Of a stretch of DNA of 64,000 bases, positions 47,534 through 58,044 are shown in pieces. The position numbers were made by a program, and so were the translations under genes. Source of the DNA: Cyathus striatus (lineage: Eukaryota > Basidiomycota > Agaricomycetes > Agaricales > Nidulariaceae); assembly GCA_025738555.1 (NCBI GenBank), contig JAOVFP010000001.1, forward strand, positions 1,984,001 to 2,048,000, read 5' to 3'. The notes under the pieces are model-generated. The model was not told the DNA's origin. It was given only the letters and a program-made list of their open reading frames with translations, and made no database searches. Position 1 is the first letter of the stretch. Every line of letters begins with the position of its first letter.

Positions 47534-49631
47534 TATGCCGCTCCGAATGGGAAATTAATCGCCGTACTCTAGTTCGGTTGCCGTAGTACAGAGTTGCCAT
47601 AGTCAACAGTATTTCTTATATTTTCTGCATTTTCACTGCACACCCTTGTTCTAGTGTATAACTACATGTCTCTAAACATTCTAATATCAATAGTATGCTC
47701 GAAAATTGACCTAGAAGCTATGTTTTTTCATCGAATATTTTGGTGAACGGTATTTCCCACGCATTTCCCACGCCTGGTTGATGTACTTTAGAGTAGTCTT
47801 ACAGCGCATTTCAGTCCACCTTAAGACTTTCTTCAGATTTACTCTTACATATTTTGTCTATAAACCCATATTTCAAGCTATCGCTCACTTTACCTTAAGT
47901 TATTTTATTAAAAATGCTGTTTCAGCTCGATATATGAAGGTAAAATTGAATAATGGATACCAAGAAAGGTGCTGAATCCTTTGCTTCAGATAATTAAATT
48001 TTAGCACCTAAGATGTTGTTCTAAATATGCAACGGGCGAGCGTTGAGTCTATTCGGTCCGAGGGTGAAAGTGTCCTGGCGCATTAGATATGGAGGAAACG
48101 ACGTGAGACACATGATTATGTGTAGTATATATTAGATTAATAAGCATCCATATAGTTGATTCTAACTGAATGCAGCTCAAATAGTTTCTGAACACCACAA
48201 AACATAACGAGTCACATTTAAAATTATATTTGGGATCTATATCGAGCTACAGTGTGTATATAGCGGTAATAATTAATTTACACCATATACATAACATATG
48301 CATACTTAAAACATAAACACTTCAGGTACTTAGATATGTATTTGCGAAGCAAAAGCTAATTCATTTTGTTTTATAGAAACTAGTTAAAATGCCTTTGATT
48401 GGAATTAACTATATCGATGCATGTTAATCAAACACTTACTATGCATAATCATGTATATGATGTCTCACATCGTTTCCTCTATATGTAATGCGCCTCGACG
48501 CTTTGCTCTTGGGCCGGATGGACTCAATGCTCGCCTATCGTATACTTAGGATGACACCTCAGGTACTTAAATATTCTTATCTGAAGCAAAGTATTCAGCA
48601 CCTTTTTGACATTCATTCTTCAATTTTATCTTCATATCTCATCGAGCTGAAACAGCATTTTTAATAAAATAACTTGAGGTACCAGTGAAAACTAGCTTGA
48701 AATATAGGTTTAAATTTTAATATGAAAGAGTAAAGCTGAATTAAGTCTTAAGGTGGACTGAAATGCGCTGTAAGACTACTCTAAAGCACATCAACCAGGG
48801 GCGGGAAACACGTGGGAAATGCCACTCATCAAAATATTTGATGAAAAACACAACTTCTAGGTCAATTTTCGAACATATTATTGATATTAAAATGTTTAGA
48901 GACATGTATTTATACATTAGAACTTGGGTGTGCGATGAAAATGCAGAAAATAGAAAAAATACCATTGACTACGGCGACTCTGTACTACGGCAACCGAACT
49001 AGAGTACAGTGCAACCGGGCACCTCTCCAACACGTCACGTTTTAAGTAAAGAAATTTTTTGCGGATTTTTTTGATATTTTTTTCAGAAGGAAACCAACCA
49101 AAGAATGCGATTTACGTTGTCTTCTCAAATTTTCCCACTCTGTTTCACTTTCAGCGGGTGGATCAGAAAATTTTGGGGCTATTTTGACAAAGTTTGTAGT
49201 TGATTTAACCAAGACACATATCATACATGTTGAAAATAACGCTTTCCCCACTCAGACAGTATTTCTAAGGATCAATTACCATTTATGGAAGGCAGATGTA
49301 GGAGAAAACTTCAGCCAGAGAATCTTAGGGTTAGAAAATTCTCACAAATTACATAATATTATTACTATATATAGTATAAATATGATTATGTAATAAGTGT
49401 TGTTTCATTTTTTCCGGGACCAAAAAAAAAAATTCAGCCAATCATCTTGTAATTCACAGCAATGATAGAACTAACCAATCTATCATCTCTAAATGTGGCT
49501 TGGAGTTGATTAGAAGTGTTGGTTAAAAGTAGTGTATGTTTTAAAAAATTTGATGGTTCCCTGCCAAATCAAGTGATGCGAGGTGACCGGTTTCACTGTA
49601 CGGCGATTAATTTCCCATTCGGAGCGGCATA
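47534..49631. mobile_element. Long-TIR foldback element 1, interrupted
   Basis: The ends TATGCCGCTCCGAATGGGAA and its reverse complement (49601-49631) enclose an almost wholly palindromic element. The arms can be followed from 47534 to about 48140 and back from about 48440 to 49631, with many substitutions between them. The right end is split by a separate 592 bp insertion at 49007-49598. Without it the element is about 1.5 kb. The ends carry repeated GCCGTA words (for example TTCGGTTGCCGTAGTACAG). No coding capacity; it probably moves, if at all, with foreign transposase. Confidence 0.8.
49007..49598. mobile_element. 592 bp TA-flanked TIR element nested in foldback 1
   Basis: The ends are CAGTGCAACCGGGCACCTC and, inverted, CAGTGAAACCGGTCACCTC (17 of 19 match). 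TA lies on both sides (49005-49006 and 49599-49600). Removing the insert plus one TA restores CCGAACTAGAGTACGGCGAT, the exact reverse complement of the intact left end of foldback 1 near 47555-47574. This is direct proof of insertion with a TA duplication, the habit of Tc1/mariner-type elements. It is non-autonomous: no transposase frame is seen. Confidence 0.9.
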
Positions 49632-50651
49632 GAAAATAATCGCCGTGCCGTAGTTCGCTTGCCGTAGATAAGGGGGCGCCGTAGTCTACGTTTTTGTTCC
49701 ATTTTTCGCATTTTCGTTGTACATTTCTGTTCTTGTGTATAGATAAATGTCTCTAAATGTTATATCAACAATAAAATTGCCTTAAATCGACCATGAAACT
49801 ATTTTTTTTCACGAAATGTTTTGTTCAACGATGTTTCCCACGCTTAATTGAAATGCCTTACATGCTAATCAAGCTTTAAGTTCAATGTATTTACAGTACC
49901 TTGCACTCCTCTCTTCATCTTTTATTCATGAGTTATTATTATTATGTGTAATTATGCATATGTTATGTATGTAGATTAATTATTATAGCTATAGTGTAAC
50001 GTGCCTCGACGTGTTCGCTCTCAGACCGGGTGCGCTCAACTTCACTCACCTGTGCATACTTAATCATAAACACTTCAGGTACATTCATTTTTTTTTAGTA
50101 TTCAAAAGCTAATTTGAATGCCTTTGGTTTGTATCGACGGTAAGTATGGATGCGTACTGTCACATGACGAGCCTATTTAATCTAATGCAAACACATAATT
50201 ATGTGTATGGTGTTTCACATTATTTCCTACATATGTAACATACCTCAATGCTCTCCTGTAGTATACTTATAGCAACGCTTCAAGCATTACACTATAGCTG
50301 TAATAATTAATCTACATACATAACATATGCATAGTTACACATAATAATAACTCATGAATAAAAGATGAAGAGAGGAGTGCGAGGTACTGTAAATACATTG
50401 AACTTAAAGCTTGATTAGCATGTAAGGCATTTCAATTAAGCGTGGGAAACATCGTTGAACAAAACATTTCGTGAAAAAAAATAGTTTCATGGTCGATTTA
50501 AGGCAATTTTATTGTTGATATAACATTTAGAGACATTTATCTATACACAAGAACAGAAATGTACAATGAAAATGCGAAAAATGGAACAAAAACGTAGACT
50601 GCGGCGCCCCCTTATCTACGGCAAGCGAACTACGGCACGGCGATTATTTTC
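49632..50651. mobile_element. Long-TIR foldback element 2
   Basis: Ends GAAAATAATCGCCGTGCCGT and the matching reverse complement at 50632-50651. The inverted arms (about 49632-50000 and 50288-50651) are nearly identical, far less diverged than those of foldback 1. The ends share the GCCGTAGTTCG(C/G)TTGCCGTAG motif with foldback 1. The centre includes GTGCCTCGACG..GCTC words also found in foldback 1. It abuts foldback 1 directly. No coding capacity. Confidence 0.85.
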
Positions 50652-50670
50652 CCATTTATGAAGTTCCGAG

Positions 50671-52871
50671 TATGAAGTTCCGAGTGTGGAATAATTCACC
50701 GTAACCATAATTCGGTTGTGCCGTAAACTCGGAGTGTCGTAATTCAGAAAAATTCCGTATTTTTCATTTCTTTCTGCATAGATACGTGCTATTGCTTACA
50801 AGATTTTATATGTATGTTTTTTAAGTGACATTTTCCCTGTTATTTTTATTTTATAGCTCATTTTGTGTCACTTCATCCTCTCGTCTTCCTATTCGGAGAA
50901 TTTTCCCACACTTAGTGAAAGAATTGATGTGATGAGATTCAGTGAGGCACGTCAACTGAAGATTGAAGAGAGTGCTTTGGAATGCAAAGCTTTATACTTT
51001 AAAATTGTTTTGAAACACATAGTTCAAATGTTCTGTAGACATTTTCGTAACAAATGTGTGATCTCGCGTGAAAATTGAATAGTATACGCTCATGGTAAGC
51101 ATACCAACATATAAATTATATGTATACTAGCAATAAATTAGCAAAGAGGTAAGAATATAGAGATTATTATGGAAGTACATCATCTTCCTGTGCTTACGCT
51201 CGCTTTTATGCAGCGTGGGAACTTGTTCCAATGAAGAGACAAGAGAAAAACAGACGATAAATTACGGAATAAAATGACAATTGTATACTCTTCAATAATG
51301 TCTATAGAATGCTTGAACTACGCGCTTAAAATCAATTTTAAAGTATAAAGCTTTGTGAACTTAGTCCCTCGATATTTAATATTTACGTTGTGGTCATGCT
51401 GGAGCGTCAATCAGGGATATACATGTATTGAAAGCAACCCTATAGCAATGGTCAATATATATTCACTGATTTTTAATCACTAATTAGAGTCTGTGCTAGT
51501 GAACATTAATAGAAGTGATATATCATACATATGCTATCTCTCTGCTTACACTTTCATTTTTAATATACAGCAGATTACTAGTGCTGCTGGAATATCTTAA
51601 TCTATATCTACAAACCCGAAGGCGAGTGGCGCAGTGTGCTCATAGTTTGCATGGGTGAGATATTTATGCTATAAATTTTGCTTTGTGCAGGAATTTCGTT
51701 GCTAGTAGCCTAGTTCTTATTTCTTGCAAAAAAACGTACATAACAAAGCAATGATGCTTGCCCCAGGAAGCGTGGGAATTATATAGCAAGAGATAAGAAA
51801 TGTGTTCAACATACCAATTGCAGGACATATGTTCATTGTATCCACCTTTACAAAAATGATAACGTGTAATAGAATATTTCCTGCTTTCTTTAATATATGT
51901 AGATTATATTACATGCTATCATTCATTTAAATGCAAACACAGCGAACATATGTCATACAATTTCTATGTTAAACACACCTTTTCAGTCATTTCTGCGCAA
52001 TTCCCACACTTGTTGGGATGAGCATTATTGCTTCGTTATGTACGCTCATGCAAGAAATAAGTACTAGCAACGAAAAATCTGCATGAAGCAAATATAATAA
52101 GATAAATATGGCACGCATTCAAATTGTGAGAACACCGTTCCACTCGTGATTGTGGATATAAATTAAGATATTTCAGTGCTCCAATATTTTTAAGTCATAT
52201 ATTTGTGAAGAGAGTGGGTATATAATTGTTTCTTTCAACATTTTATTACTTGTGTGTAATTCCAAAGCACTCCCTTGTTCAGTTGAAGTGCCTCACTGAA
52301 GCTCATCACGTCAACTCTTTCACTTGACTTACACACAGAAATGGGTATAATATTTATTGATCTGAGAGCTGCGTGGGTATATTTTTCATTCACACATATA
52401 TACTGGGGGACACAGCTCACATTACTTTATACTTTGAAACTACTTCGAAACTTGTAGTTCATATGCTCACAAACTTACCGGCGTGCTCCCTTTTCACTTT
52501 AATGTTCAACATTAAACAAGTGTCACGATAGAATTTCGATATATATCTTCACAATTATGAAACAATTGACTAAAATTCAGATAGAAAAACAGGAGCCCTG
52601 ACATACATACTTGTTCGCTCGCCTGCAGTAAGCGTGGGAAAATTCTCCGAATAGGAAGACGAGAGGAAGAAGTGACACAAAATGAGCTATAAAATAAAAA
52701 TAACAGGGAACATGTTACTTAAAAACATATATATATAATCTTGTAAGCAATAGCACGTATCTATGCAGAAAAAAATGAAAAATACGGAATTTTTCTGAAT
52801 TACGACGCTCCGAGTTTACGGCACAACCGAATTACGGTTACGGTGAATATTTCCACACTCGGAACTTCATA
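50671..52871. mobile_element. Long-TIR foldback element 3
   Basis: The ends TATGAAGTTCCGAGTGTGGA and its near reverse complement at 52852-52871 start inverted arms of about 240 bp (to ACTT..CCCACAC near 50912 and from about 52630). Further inner inverted similarity links 50925-51040 with 52250-52450, so the element is built of nested inverted repeats. The subterminal AATTCGGTTGTGCCGTAAAC is related to the ends of the other two foldbacks. Just outside the left end, ATGAAGTTCCGAG is repeated in tandem. No coding capacity is recognised. Confidence 0.8.
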
Positions 52872-53418
52872 ATGGCACACCGAATCACGGCGCAGGCTTT
52901 AACTACGGCGAACTTACCAATCCGCAAGTGACACCATGCGTTAAAGATTTTATGTCCTCTAAACCCCTAAAAATTGCCGGGAGCTCAGCTATTATTCTAG
53001 TCAGTAGTTTGTTTGGTTTGGGCATGAACGTGAACATGGATATATTCATGCTCACATTCATTATAATTGAGTTTTGATTGTGAGCGTGATAGGTATTACT
53101 ATTCACGCCAAATTCAAGCTTACGTATGTATTATAGACTGAGAATCTTATAAAATCAATACTCATGCTGTGAAAGTGAATTAAAGACCAACGCTACCAAG
53201 ACGACAACATAATATTAGAAACTTCGTGAGGGTATGATAAGGAATATTTCTGATGCGTACAAGAACTAAATACAGTACTAATGATACAGTCAAGAAGCAC
53301 CGAAAATATATAATACAATAATAGAGCATGCAACAAAAAGAAGTATAAAGTCAAAAGAAAATGATTTCAAGTCCTATAGGAAGTTGAGGACTGGGAGAAT
53401 ATAAAACGAAAGTACTTA
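52872..53418. other. AT-rich gap, no gene
   Basis: Nothing beyond a short dyad around TGAACGTGAACATGGATATA at about 53025-53100. No frame has motifs. Confidence 0.35.
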
Positions 53419-53783
53419 CTACACAGGATAACGAATATGATCCCAGCCGACTGAGCGATATGTACGCTTTCCAGTCTGGACAACAAACTCGAGGTACTGA
53501 TAGGATTCGATGTGTAAGTAAGTATCGAGTACTAGTAGTAATAGAAATGAATCACTTTATATTTTTTCTTTTTATGTTCGATAATTTTGTCCACCGTTCC
53601 TGACCTCCATATTGGTCCAAGTCTACGACCTTTGTGGTATCTTTGATCGATTAGTATCATGACACGGTTTCCACACTACGTACACGTTAGCTCAAAAAAG
53701 GAGAAAAATTAAATACATACTTCGTAGGTTGCTAACTTTTCTTCGTACTTGGGATGTCGAATAGGTGGGATCCTCTTGGGCAT
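53419..53783 (-). CDS. Small multi-exon protein, second member of the arm family
   Basis: ATG 53783 gives MPKRIPPIRHPKYEEKLATY and E, then a GTATGT donor. After a TACGTAG acceptor the frame reads CGNRVMILIDQRYHKGRRLG and PIWRSGTVDKII. The last segment reads YLEFVVQTGKRTYRSVGWDH and IRYPV, stopping at 53419-53421. The join between second and third segments (near 53535) is not resolved, so a frameshift is possible. The order matches the gene at 10320-10757: MPK/R start, ATYE-type exon end, GNRVM opening of exon 2, IRYP end. The middle resembles a short KOW- or SH3-like beta unit, which is only a guess. An upstream exon ending near 53842 is also possible. Confidence 0.5.
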
Positions 53784-54099
53784 CTACAAGAATATAAGAT
53801 TTTAGTTAGCATATAACGAAAATGGTCAAATAAAAAATACCGTCGCCAATGGTAGAAATGGTGGCAGGGAAGTAAATGTTAAGAACTGGAGCGTACTTCA
53901 CGCACCGACGTGATTTTGGCACTGACGAAGTTGTTTACCAACGACATTGCATTCCAAACAAAGATGAATAACGATAATAATTGGATAGAGCAGATTGACT
54001 ACTCTACGGGATGGGTGGTAGGGCGTTATAACGCCGCGGTAGGATGTGTGTGAGAAACAATGGGCGCGGGGGCGGGATACCGCGATCAGCGGAGCGGGT
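53784..54099. other. Gap between small gene and copia remnant
   Basis: No independent gene. It contains a plausible intron with a GCTAAC branch site just upstream of 53784, which hints at an earlier exon of the minus-strand small gene (LNIYFPATISTIGD-like reading). Confidence 0.3.
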
Positions 54100-54500
54100 G
54101 CGTGGGAATGATATGCAGTGGGGTTATCTCTGATCTTGGCGACGTTAAGCACATCGTCGGTATAGGGGTGACATGGGATGGTATGAACCGTAAGGTATTT
54201 CTCTCTCAGACCAATCTAATAGATAAGATAGTATCACAATTTGGACAAATCGATGCGAGTTCGGTCAGCACGTTCATGGAACCTGGTCTCAAGCTCGGCC
54301 GCCCAGATAAATTATCATTCGATTCCAAGAACGCAGCTATATGCGTCGTTCAATACTTCAAGGGAACACAAAATATACAACTTACCCTAGGCAGCGACAA
54401 CACTATTACTCCTATCGGATTCACGGACTCGGATTGGGCAAACTGCCTCGACACCCGTCGGCTTCGCGGTTTCCTTAGCCTCAGTCTCCCTTCAAGTTAG
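54100..54500 (+). mobile_element. Internally deleted Ty1/copia polyprotein remnant
   Basis: The frame has the end of the copia reverse transcriptase and the connection: SDLGDVKHIVGIGVTW, then VFLSQTNLIDKIVSQFGQID and FMEPGLKLGRPDKLSF. The usual YRSLVGSLMYL block is missing and the frame jumps to AAICVVQYFKGTQNIQLTLG and IGFTDSDWANCLDTRR, the start of RNase H. It is cut right there; the rest of RNase H is deleted up to the primer tract near 54515. The frame itself is still open, so the deletions were frame-preserving or selected by chance. Confidence 0.85.
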
Positions 54501-54550
54501 TCCGACTACACGACTCCATGTGAGGAGGCGCATACTACGGTGAGTAGGAG

Positions 54551-54820
54551 TGTTGAGCTAAGTGAGAAAAGGCGTTCACCGTAGCGCTCATAAGTTCTTC
54601 ATTTGTTTTATATACCTTTCCTTCCCTTTCACCCTTTATTCACTCTATGCCCCAGTGGCACCTATGGAAAGTATATATAGGCTCTTAGATACAATCTGTA
54701 TGCCAGCCTAACGCCTTCATTTTGGGACTACTCGGATCTTCTGATAGTCGTTAACCGGCGTATCACAGCAGCTAAATAAATAATCAGTCGCATTCTCTTC
54801 AATGCCAGACAATTATTACA
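54551..54820 (+). repeat. Copia 3' LTR (end approximate)
   Basis: The tract GACTCCATGTGAGGAGG, identical over 17 bases to the tract at about 38328, precedes TGTTGAGCTAAGTGAG, the expected TG start of a copia LTR. A TATATATAG box near 54672 and AT-rich AAATAAATAATC near 54774 fit U3 and the polyadenylation region. The end is either near 54767 (TATCACA) or near 54820. No second LTR is in the window. Confidence 0.65.
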
Positions 54821-57021
54821 GTCTTGCAGCCTGACTTACGAAAATATAGAGACACCGCACAGATGGGAGGTATCGAAGGAGCTGGGACATTCATACATAC
54901 TGCATTCGTTACCTACTTAAACTGGCATACGTACACAGTGAATTCAGGTTACTTTCCCTTCAATTCAATTCGTATCGTACTTCACTAGAACTGGAAGATG
55001 GACGGATGTCCATCCACTAGCATTTGAGTGGAAGCCGAATGGACGAGGAGGGTGCTCTGAGTTTGAGATCCAGCTGAACAAACCAAGACCTTTCTGATCG
55101 TCAGAACTATTAAATTAAGCAAGACACATTCCAACTCATTAAGATATGTATAAAGCAATGAAACAAAAATTGTATAGGGAAATGTATGTAGGATGAGGCG
55201 ACAACATTTTTTAATCACTTAGGAAAGAAATTAGAACATAGAAAGATTTGAGTAGCAGTCCGACTGATTTCAAGTGATTATAACGCTATTATTGAATATA
55301 TGGAGCGCCTATCGAGTTTCTCAGGACCGAACGAACCCATTAACGAATACAGCCGCACACTGCTCTTGTATATTTACAGTTACTTCCAAGTTACTTGCAC
55401 ATTATCTACATTTTTCCGAGTAATTTAGCATTTTGTACTTGCATTGCTAACTTTAATCACAATCTCGTCGCTCTTCTGATAAATATCACTAGTCACGGCT
55501 TACGAATTCTACATTCCCACGCAAATGTGTCGCTACGCGATGATGCGCTGTTGGTTGCGATGGTAGTTGGATCACTCCTGGCACCATCCCGGATGATCTG
55601 ATCGTTCCTATCAGCATCTTAGATAAGCAAACATTATTAGAATATTTTGTAAACACTTCTCCGAAGAACATGTAAAACATTCTGCGGTGAAACATTTCCA
55701 AAATACTACTTGAAAATGAAAATAAATTAATGAAAATTTTGGAAACATTTAAAGTTGGACTTTTCAAGATATTATGCCGTTGAGTAACTGTTTTATATTT
55801 TCTAAATATTCTAAATAATTAAGCACTTTCTTAAATGCTCTCACCCGCAGAATGTTTATAATATATATGTGATATTAGTCAGACAATTATACTATAGGAT
55901 ATGTTAAATATTAAAGCAATAATGTAGAGATTAATACATGTCATATCATATGTATATTTTACAAATATTTGGCAGAAGAATAAGTCAGGTCTGCCCGTTG
56001 TGTTATAGTTGTTTTGTTGTGATGCACAGAGAGAGTGAATGAAATGTGCATTCCAAATGTGTTCCAAGCATGTTGCATGTTATCAGTGGCTGGAATGTGT
56101 CACATGACTAATGAGCTACCAGCTAGCAGAAATATCCAAAGAGTGTCACAGCACATAATGCCTCCCCTGCTACTTTTGTGAATTGCTTGGAAGGCAGCCC
56201 CTTGATATTGACTTCAGTATGCAAGAAGTTGAGGGTGTGTAACACATGGTTTGCAAATACTTTTAGGAATAGTTTGGGAAGTTGGCACCCTGGGGTAAAT
56301 CTCACAATATTCATTTCATTTTTTTAGAGGAAACATATTCAAATCTCTCCTCTGGCACTACAATCTTTATTTTTGCTAAATTAGTTCAATGGCTAGATAA
56401 ATATGCTCATTTCAGAGTAAGTTTGTTTGTTTCCTTACTTTTAACTACCACATTTATGATCTATTTCCATTTCAGACTTATGAACTTCAAATCCATGGCA
56501 TTAATACAATTTTCTTTATATTGAATTGTATTTCTAATGGTAAATGTCAGTTAAATAAGGAGGTAGTGGGCCCTGCCGCTTGCCAGCCCTATTTCTTTAT
56601 TAACTAAGTGATTGACTGGTATAGTGCTGAAATGGTCTAATATTTACAACAGCACACAATGGAGGTGTGAGTTTTTTTTGTTTCATTTCAAGCCCATACT
56701 TCAAACTGCAGACTTCAAGTATTTGCACATGGAGTAGATATATATAGTAAAAGGATCAAAGCTTACTATAATAATCTAGCATTGGTTCATCTCCTATTGT
56801 GCTCAGAATATTCAAGTTAAATCTACCAATAATTACCACAAGAATTTAAAGCTGTGACTTCAATCTGACTTTTTGACAGCAGATATGAAACTAGAAATCT
56901 ATAAAACATCAGATTGTTGCCCTGCTATAAGATCAAGGATACTTATAGTTCAAAAACAATATGGTAATGAGTTCAGCCATGTAGTCCATGCTCCCTAGCC
57001 TCTATACAGAAAATTTAGGCA
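54821..57021. other. AT-rich, gene-poor DNA
   Basis: No gene seen. The base composition and word use change from here on: long T and A runs, few splice-like signals and no long frames. Confidence 0.45.
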
Positions 57022-58044
57022 CTTATGCAAGGGGGTCCACGGAATTTGCTGAGTGATATCAGGTTAGGTAGGTAGGGTACCTCAGAGGCCTCTTAATTTT
57101 TAGGCAGACCTGATCTAGAAATAAGTTGAGATTTTTTTGTACATACTTATTGTGTGAACTAATGAGCTTTCATACTGGTGTAAGATATAATACTGAGTTA
57201 TTTGTGCTACATAATTGAATACAACTGGCATTGTGGCATCCAGAGCATATCATTGGCTATTGGTTGGCTTATTCACTATAATGAGAAACAAGTAGCATAG
57301 GTCAAAGAACTCAAACTGGATTTCATTACACATATCTGAGGCCCATAGTACAGGAGTTGTACTGTGGTAGGTTATTGAAAATAAAATATGTATTCAACAC
57401 ACTGCTACTTGTACAAGTAATAATGACAATGAACAACCCCAACTTAATGATATAGCAGTTGGAACCTCTGATGACAACAGCTAGCACATGCCAGGTTTCA
57501 ATTAAAAGGGTGATGATGGGGGCAATTCTGAAGACAAGGGGTTGGTGGAAGCTCATGCAGTGGATGCATTGGAAGAGGTCAGTGAACAACTGAAGAAGCT
57601 GAGCTTCTAGGGTGTGACAATAAGAAATGAAAACTTACATAGTTGAAATCTGCACTTCAGGTTTGCAACTGTGGCCATACCATTGCTGAAGAACTTAGAA
57701 AGAATGGCTGGAGGTGTTATCAAGTGCACTTGCAAGGGCTGGGAAACACAATGGGTAAGTAAGTACTTACACACTTTTCAGCTGCTGAACAACTTGTATA
57801 CTCCTTTTTTATGTGTATACCACCTCTGTTGTGTAAGCCTTGAGTATGTGATAAATAAGTGGGTTCTTGAAGTGTGCCAGACATCGATGCCTGCTAAATT
57901 GTCAATGAAGCGAGGCCGAGCTTGGATTAACATCTATATATGGCAACTAGTTCTCACACTAGGTAGGTAGGGTACCAGAAATCTGCTTAATTTTTAGAAC
58001 GACCTGATGTAACTTATCGTAATCCTTGGACCCCCTTGCATTTA
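57022..58044. mobile_element. About 1.0 kb TIR element
   Basis: ATGCAAGGGGGTCCACGGA on the left and, inverted, ATGCAAGGGGGTCCAAGGA on the right (18 of 19 match). Inside each end there is also a second related block (GGTAGGTAGGGTACC and TTAATTTTTAG near 57070-57105 and 57960-57998). The centre contains a weak transposase-like phrase, IKCTCKGWETQW at about 57718-57753, reminiscent of Cys/Trp motifs in fungal transposases, in a frame otherwise without motifs. Target duplication unresolved. A decayed DNA transposon is the best reading. Confidence 0.6.

Noticed and set aside
51618..51690. tRNA-like start (GGCGAGTGGCGCAG)
   Set aside because: No matching acceptor stem, anticodon arm or T-loop consensus downstream.
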